Shown: positions 5,405-8,793 of the stretch, piece by piece | Numbering within the stretch: position 1 is the stretch's first letter | Layout: the number at the start of each line of letters is the position of its first letter | Translations under genes and position numbers: made by a program | Assembly (NCBI GenBank): GCA_013813345.1 | Contig: JACCRW010000118.1 | Location: 1 to 8,793 of the forward strand | DNA: 8,793 nt | Direction of reading: 5' to 3' | Source: Actinomycetota bacterium | GTDB lineage: Bacteria; Actinomycetota; Thermoleophilia; Gaiellales; Gaiellaceae | Notes under the pieces: generated by a model | What the model was told of the DNA's origin: nothing | The model's input: the letters and a program-made list of their open reading frames with translations, nothing else | Database searches by the model: none

Positions 5405-6703
5405 TCACTCGAGTGGGGGCTCGCGGCCCAGCAACCGGCTTCGCGCGCGTGCTGCGGCGGCGATCAGCTCGTGCCATTCGTCTCCTCCTTTCTCGTAGCG
5501 GGTCTCGCCGTCGACGAGGGTAGCCAGGGTGCGGTGCGACCCGCCTCCGAAGACCACCGCGGCCGCAGGGTCCTCCCATGGTAGATACGCCGAGTCGGCG
5601 AGGCCGATCACGGTGAGGTCGGCGCGCTTGCCGACGACGAGCGACCCGATCTCGTCGGCCATTCCGAGCGCGCGTGCACCGCCGAGGGTCGCCAGCTCGA
5701 GTGCTTCCGTCGGTGAGAGGGCATCCGCGCGCTCGGAGCGAGCGCGAGCCGCCGCGATCACCGCTCGCAGCTCCTCGAAGTAATCGTGCGAGGGAACGGA
5801 GGAGACACCGTCCGTCCCCACTCCCACCCGAAGCCCAGCGGCCCGGAGCTCCGCAAGTGGAGCGAGGCCGCAGCCGAGGAGCGCATTCGAGCGAGGGCAG
5901 TGGACGACCGCGACGTCGTGGCTCGCCAGCAGCTCGAGCTCGTCTGCCGCCAGCTTCACGCAATGCGCGGCGACGATGTCGCTCCCGAGGAGGCCCGCAC
6001 CAGCCAGCCGGTGGATCCCCGTCTGCCCGTCGGGGTCGATCAGGAAGTCGGCCACGGGCCGCATCGGCCCTTCGCCGCGCTCGAGCCAGTCGAGCTCGTC
6101 CTGGCTCTCGTTGAAGTGCGTCATCACCGGCACGCCGAGCTCGAGGCAGGCGGCGTAGACCTCGGTCGAGCACGAGTAGGGTGCGTGCGGCGAGACGCCG
6201 GCTCGCACGAGCCCGGAGAGCACGGGTCGGACGTACTCGAGCTTCTCGTCGTACTGGCGCAGCGCCTCGGCAGGATCGGCCCCGAACACCTCGAGGTAGA
6301 CGATCGCACGCAATCCGAGGGTGGCGCAGGCGTGAGCGCTCGCGCCGGCGAAGGCGGCGTCCCCAACGGTCGTAACGCCGGAGGCGAGGCACTCGGCGGC
6401 CCCGAGGCGCGCGATCGTCTCCATCTCGGCGCGGTCGATGCGGGCCTTGCGCTCGATGTGGATCGCGAGCCAGGGCGCGAACGACTGCCCGTCGCCGAAG
6501 CCCGCGTAGACGGCGTACTCGAGGTGCGTGTGCGCGTTGACGAACCCTGGAACGATCACTGCGCCAGGGAAGCGCTCGCCTGGGCCGAGCTCGGTTACCG
6601 TGCCGACCGCTGCGATTCGACCGTCCTCGATCGCGACGGCGCCATCCTCGATGGGCGCTCCTTCGACGGGAAGCACCCAGTCCGCTGAGAGCACGCGCCT
6701 CAC
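5405..6703 (-). CDS. Metal-dependent amidohydrolase, MTA/SAH or aminofutalosine deaminase type
   Basis: This cytoplasmic TIM-barrel hydrolase has 432 residues, typical for the ATZ/TRZ/MtaD branch of the amidohydrolase superfamily, which removes amino or chloro groups from purine- or triazine-like rings. Visible motifs: VPGFVNAHTHLEY with metal ligands His58 and His60; SPHAPYS (171-177); HFNES with His196 and catalytic-type Glu199; AHCVKL with His247; and GTDGVSS with Asp298. The N-terminal strand part (about 2-50) and the C-terminal GKRADLTVIGL region form the usual beta sandwich. HTHLE followed by FAPWL recalls aminodeoxyfutalosine deaminases of menaquinone synthesis more than typical MTA/SAH deaminases (HTHAA), but the substrate cannot be decided here. 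GTG 6703 is chosen (MRRVLSADWVLPV); GTG 6694 is an alternative. It starts 11 bases after the DUF4352-like gene. Confidence 0.88.
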   Translation of the reverse strand: MRRVLSADWVLPVEGAPIEDGAVAIEDGRIAAVGTVTELGPGERFPGAVIVPGFVNAHTHLEYAVYAGFGDGQSFAPWLAIHIERKARIDRAEMETIARLGAAECLASGVTTVGDAAFAGASAHACATLGLRAIVYLEVFGADPAEALRQYDEKLEYVRPVLSGLVRAGVSPHAPYSCSTEVYAACLELGVPVMTHFNESQDELDWLERGEGPMRPVADFLIDPDGQTGIHRLAGAGLLGSDIVAAHCVKLAADELELLASHDVAVVHCPRSNALLGCGLAPLAELRAAGLRVGVGTDGVSSVPSHDYFEELRAVIAAARARSERADALSPTEALELATLGGARALGMADEIGSLVVGKRADLTVIGLADSAYLPWEDPAAAVVFGGGSHRTLATLVDGETRYEKGGDEWHELIAAAARARSRLLGREPPLE

Positions 6704-6714
6704 GGCGCCCGACT

Positions 6715-7146
6715 CTAGCGAGAGAAGCTCCAGATCCCGGTCTCGGGCCCGAAGTCGCTGTCGAGGGTCAGTCGGAGCGAGGCCACACGCGAAGTCTTCG
6801 GGATCTCGAAGCTGAGGGTGCCCGTCTGGCGCTGCCCCGGCTGGAGGCGCGGGCGGTTCAGCCCCGGCTCGGCTGCGTCGATGATGAGCGCACGTCGCAA
6901 CCTTCCTCCCGCATCGACGCGAGCGCCGTTCGAGGTGGTGTCGAGGTAGAGGGCCGAGCCGACGTTCTCGAGCTCGACGCGAATCGCGACGAAGCGGTTG
7001 ATCGAGATCGGCTGGAAGTACTTCGAGCCGGGAGCAGGATCGACGAAGGAGAGTGGCGTCACCCGCAGGCGCACCCCGGCTCGCGCGCCGCGCAGAACGA
7101 GCGGGCGGCCGAGTCCGGCCGCCCGCTTGATCGTTCCGCCTACCAC
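6715..7146 (-). CDS. DUF4352-like immunoglobulin-fold protein
   Basis: This protein has 143 residues. It shows the pattern of DUF4352 (telokin-like) domains of Gram-positive bacteria: LVLRGARAGVRLRVTPLSFVDP, then RFVAIRVELENVGSALY, TSNGARVDAGGR, LQPGQRQTGTLSFEIP and a C-terminal LTLDSDFGPETGIW. Such domains are beta sandwiches, usually on lipoproteins or secreted proteins, and their role is unknown. Here no signal peptide or lipobox precedes the domain, which is unusual. The GTG at 7146 directly follows the TAG of the ferritin-like gene with no gap and no clear ribosome binding site, so expression probably depends on coupling. A later GTG (codon 25) would cut into the domain. Codons 4-18 are overlaid by a strong inverted repeat. 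Confidence 0.75.
   Translation of the reverse strand: MVGGTIKRAAGLGRPLVLRGARAGVRLRVTPLSFVDPAPGSKYFQPISINRFVAIRVELENVGSALYLDTTSNGARVDAGGRLRRALIIDAAEPGLNRPRLQPGQRQTGTLSFEIPKTSRVASLRLTLDSDFGPETGIWSFSR
7095..7136. repeat. Strong hairpin at the start of the DUF4352-like gene
   Basis: GCGGGCGGCC (7101-7110) and GGCCGCCCGC (7117-7126) pair perfectly across a 6-base loop. Outside them GAACGA (7095-7100) pairs with TCGTTC (7131-7136), leaving a TTGA bulge. That makes 16 base pairs in all. It lies 8 bases inside the gene and 11 bases after the ferritin-like stop. No run of U follows in the minus-strand transcript, so a classical terminator is not supported. Confidence 0.75.
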
Positions 7147-7803
7147 CTAGGCGAGGAAGGGGCCCGCCGCGGCGAGCACCTGCTGCGTCGTCAGCAGGTC
7201 GTCGAACGAGGCGGGAGCCGGAGCGGTTCCCGCCACGCCGCGAACCCACGACGCGTGCATCGCCTCGACCGCGACGATCGACGCCGCAGCCTCCTTGACT
7301 GGCCGGAGCGTCAGGGCCGGGCCGGCGCCGTTGTAGGCACCGACGCCCGTGTCCTCGAGCGCCATCGCGGTCTGGAGGAACACGGTCTCGTTGGCGTACA
7401 GCGACGGCGGGAAGCGGAACTTCGGCTTCTTCACCGGCGTGCCGCCGAGCGACGGGATCGTCGCGACGAGCGCCTTGACATGTGCGATCTCGTGGTCGCG
7501 GATCACCCGTGCGAGCCGCCCCACGCGCGGGCCGAAGCCCTTGGTCGCGGCGATCGCATAGAACGTGGCCTCGAGATACTCGAGCGTCAGCGCGAAGTTG
7601 AGGATCGCTACATCCGATGCCCTCGTCGCCTTCGCGTTGCCGGGAAGCGCCATCCCGAGGGATGCCGCCGCGAAGACGCTGCCGCCAAAGATGGCGGCCC
7701 GCTTCAGGAACAGGTCACGCGAGGTCCCGAGCTCCTCCGCTGCGGAGGTGATGGGAGCGTCGGTCTCGACCTCGATGCCCTTGTGAACGAAGATCTCAGT
7801 CAT
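7147..7803 (-). CDS. Ferritin-like domain protein (second of a tandem pair)
   Basis: This protein has 218 residues and belongs to the ferritin-like group related to desiccation-related protein PCC13-62 (Ferritin_2 type). Candidate di-metal ligands in the four-helix bundle are Glu75 and Glu78 (LEYLEATFY), Glu105 and His108 (DHEIAHV), Glu150 (ALEDTGVGAY), and Glu180 and His183 (VEAMH). The N-terminus has a hydrophilic part of about 30 residues, then FLKRAAIFGGS and a hydrophobic stretch to about 58, ending NAKA. This looks like an export signal with Lys-Arg in place of a twin arginine. ATG 7803 has AAGGAG 6 bases upstream, and only 12 bases separate it from the upstream paralogue. The fold is well supported; whether it stores iron, acts as an oxidase or protects against stress is unknown. 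Confidence 0.9.
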   Translation of the reverse strand: MTEIFVHKGIEVETDAPITSAAEELGTSRDLFLKRAAIFGGSVFAAASLGMALPGNAKATRASDVAILNFALTLEYLEATFYAIAATKGFGPRVGRLARVIRDHEIAHVKALVATIPSLGGTPVKKPKFRFPPSLYANETVFLQTAMALEDTGVGAYNGAGPALTLRPVKEAAASIVAVEAMHASWVRGVAGTAPAPASFDDLLTTQQVLAAAGPFLA

Positions 7804-7809
7804 CGTGGT

Positions 7810-7815
7810 CTCCTT
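7810..7815 (-). promoter_or_regulatory. Ribosome binding site of second ferritin-like gene
   Basis: On the minus strand AAGGAG lies 6 bases before the ATG at 7803, in the 12-base gap between the two ferritin-like genes. Independent initiation of the second gene is therefore likely. Confidence 0.75.
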
Positions 7816-8421
7816 CTAGGCGAAGAACGGCGCTGCGCGCCGGTTCACCTGGTCGACGGTAAGAGGGCTGAAGAAGGCCACGTTGGCCGGCAGCGTGCCG
7901 GCGACGAGCCGGGCGTACGCCGCGTGACGTGCCTCGACGGAATGGATCGCGAGCGCCGCTTCCTTCACGGCCTTCAGCTTCAGCGCCGGGAAGGCGCCGC
8001 CGTAGGCGCCGACACCGACCTGCTCGAGCTGGATCGCCGTGAGCACGAACGATCGCTGCGCGAGCCTCGGGAACTTCAGCGCGGGCTTGCTGATCGGATT
8101 CCCACCGAGTGCGGGGATCGTGGCGATCAGCGTGTCGACGTGCGCCTGCTCGTGTGCGTAGAGCACCTCTGCGAAGCGCTGGACGCCGGCGTTCAGCCGG
8201 CCGAAGCTGCCCTGGCGGGCACGGTCGTAGAACTCCGCCTCGAGGTACTCGAGCTTCAGCGCGAAGTTGAGGATCGCGAGATCGCTCGCCGGCGCCGACT
8301 GGGCTCGGGCTGCCTCGGCGAAAGCTCCGACTCCGGTTGCGGCGAGAGCGCCGCCACCGAGGAGAGCGGCCTTGCCGATGAAGCCGCGGCGTGTCTCGGC
8401 CACAGCATGGGTTTCCTGCAT
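7816..8421 (-). CDS. Ferritin-like domain protein with Tat signal (first of a tandem pair)
   Basis: This protein has 201 residues. The N-terminus is a twin-arginine signal: ETRRGFIGK (Arg11-Arg12), a hydrophobic Ala/Gly-rich core, and ARA-QS as likely cleavage site near residue 40. The mature part is the same ferritin-like fold as the next gene. Candidate metal ligands are Glu58 and Glu61 (LEYLEAEF), Glu91 and His94 (AHEQAHV), Glu133 (QLEQVGVGAY), and Glu163 and His166 (VEARH). Tat export implies folding, perhaps with metal loaded, before transport. The open frame runs up to 8487, but ATG 8421 is chosen because AGGAGG lies 4 bases upstream and the Tat motif then sits at the normal distance. 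The tatC end lies upstream on the same strand. It is the first gene after a 264-base leader, so it probably starts an operon. The exact biochemical role is unknown. Confidence 0.92.
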   Translation of the reverse strand: MQETHAVAETRRGFIGKAALLGGGALAATGVGAFAEAARAQSAPASDLAILNFALKLEYLEAEFYDRARQGSFGRLNAGVQRFAEVLYAHEQAHVDTLIATIPALGGNPISKPALKFPRLAQRSFVLTAIQLEQVGVGAYGGAFPALKLKAVKEAALAIHSVEARHAAYARLVAGTLPANVAFFSPLTVDQVNRRAAPFFA

Positions 8422-8425
8422 GGTG

Positions 8426-8431
8426 CCTCCT
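8426..8431 (-). promoter_or_regulatory. Ribosome binding site of first ferritin-like gene
   Basis: AGGAGG on the minus strand, 4 bases before the ATG at 8421. It decides between this ATG and upstream in-frame starts, which lack such a site. Confidence 0.75.
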
Positions 8432-8473
8432 ATGCTTGGAGAGGAGCAGATGTCGTCCGGGATGTTGTCCGGA

Positions 8474-8504
8474 CAGACGAGCGGCAAACCGCGACGCTCG
8501 TCTG
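8474..8504. repeat. Perfect hairpin in the ferritin-like leader
   Basis: CAGACGAGCG (8474-8483) and CGCTCGTCTG (8495-8504) are exact reverse complements around an 11-base loop. In a minus-strand transcript the hairpin would end 52 bases before the ATG at 8421. It lacks a following U run in either direction, so a leader structure is likelier than a terminator. Confidence 0.65.
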
Positions 8505-8526
8505 GTTTCTGGTTCGGCGGAGAGCT

Positions 8527-8538
8527 CGAACCGGTTCG
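8527..8538. promoter_or_regulatory. 12-base palindrome, possible operator
   Basis: CGAACCGGTTCG is a perfect palindrome 105 bases upstream of the first ferritin-like start. GGTTCG recurs at 8511-8516, giving a second inverted half-site. It could bind a dimeric regulator, but in GC-rich DNA such palindromes also arise by chance. Confidence 0.35.
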
Positions 8539-8685
8539 CCGGCATTCGAGGATCCGTAACGCACTCCTTACAAGAAACGCGCGATCCGGTGCTCGGCTCA
8601 GATCGAACTACGACGGGGTCGGTGGGCGCTTCCTCTGATCGCGGTGCCAGCCGCACGCGCCCCTCGACCCCGACTCTCTTCAGCT

Positions 8686-8793
8686 CTATTCAGCGTCGGG
8701 GAAGAAGCCGCCGAACTCGTCGGAGTCGGGATCGAGCCCCCAGCGCTTCTCCATGTAGCTCGAGAGCCAGATCGAGGTCTCGAACAGGATCAG
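8686..8793 (-). CDS. tatC: Sec-independent (Tat) translocase subunit TatC, C-terminal end (partial)
   Basis: Reading the minus strand from the window edge gives 35 codons ending at TAG (8686-8688), too short for an ordinary ORF listing. The peptide starts LILFETSIWLSSYMEKRWG and ends with an acidic, Gly/Phe-containing tail. The hydrophobic part followed by FE-x-SIWL and a basic cluster is the typical end of the sixth helix of TatC, the receptor and core of the twin-arginine translocase. The rest of the gene lies beyond the window. The twin-arginine signal on the first ferritin-like protein downstream fits this call. Confidence is limited by the short visible part. Confidence 0.7.
   Translation of the reverse strand: MILFETSIWLSSYMEKRWGLDPDSDEFGGFFPDAE

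Larger units (their letters stand above)
8422..8685 (-). other. Non-coding leader between tatC and the ferritin-like genes
   Basis: No convincing gene is seen in these 264 bases; the open frames crossing it have no family features. It holds a perfect 10-base-pair hairpin, a 12-base palindrome, and a small GTAA/TTAC inverted pair (8556-8559 and 8568-8571) within TTGTAAGGAGTGCGTTACGG on the minus strand. The promoter of the ferritin-like operon should lie here. No sigma-70-like -35/-10 pair could be named with confidence. Confidence 0.6.

Noticed and set aside
5379..6392. Upstream extension of the TPR frame giving a protein of 594 residues
   Set aside because: The extra part overlaps the amidohydrolase, is Arg-rich without domain features, and better starts exist at 5378 or 5408.
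5786..6688. Plus-strand open frame of 300 codons
   Set aside because: It lies antisense to the amidohydrolase, whose catalytic motifs are all present; composition is that of a shadow frame.
7255..8559. Plus-strand open frame of 434 codons across both ferritin-like genes
   Set aside because: It runs antisense to two genes with clear ligands, signals and ribosome binding sites; the translated sequence shows no domain.
8422..8656. Coding extension upstream of the first ferritin-like gene
   Set aside because: The peptide in this stretch has no features of a gene, and the strong ribosome binding site and Tat signal place the start at 8421.
1..8793. CRISPR array, tRNA, rRNA or riboswitch
   Set aside because: No regularly spaced repeats, cloverleaf pattern or rRNA-like sequence was seen on reading both strands; no known riboswitch core was recognised.

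Overview
The window is GC-rich, roughly two-thirds by eye, and densely coded with short or overlapping gene junctions and frequent GTG or TTG starts. Together with the types of protein present, this suggests a high-GC actinobacterium, perhaps of the Thermoleophilia/Gaiellales type. That placement is an inference from style and was not tested by any search.

Plus strand, 1-2985: the 3' part of an aerobic respiratory (aa3-type) cytochrome c oxidase operon. It holds the C-terminal half of subunit I, a soluble protein with two universal-stress-like (USP-like) domains, subunit III, and a small two-helix membrane protein fused to a third copy of the same USP-like domain. Junctions overlap by 3-4 bases or lie 2 bases apart, so the genes are almost certainly cotranscribed and translationally coupled. 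The three USP-like domains, interleaved with and fused to oxidase subunits, are the most unusual feature of the window.

Positions 2986-3443: the gap between two convergent operons is filled by a decayed REP-associated (Y1/HUH, IS200-like) transposase element. It is flanked by inverted GGGGTCAAAG-type ends. Its reading frame appears broken by two single-base deletions and has lost its N-terminus.

Minus strand, read from 8793 down to 3444: the C-terminus of TatC (cut by the window edge), then a 264-base non-coding leader. Seven closely spaced genes follow: two tandem ferritin-like proteins (the first with a twin-arginine signal), a DUF4352-like protein, an amidohydrolase of the MTA/SAH/aminofutalosine deaminase type, a membrane-anchored TPR protein, a STAS anti-sigma-factor antagonist, and a diheme cytochrome c lipoprotein. 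The diheme cytochrome could feed electrons to the oxidase encoded on the opposite strand, and TatC could export the ferritin-like protein. Both links are inferences from gene proximity.

Other structures of note are a long perfect-arm hairpin inside the start of the DUF4352-like gene, and a hairpin plus a 12-base palindrome in the leader of the ferritin-like genes.
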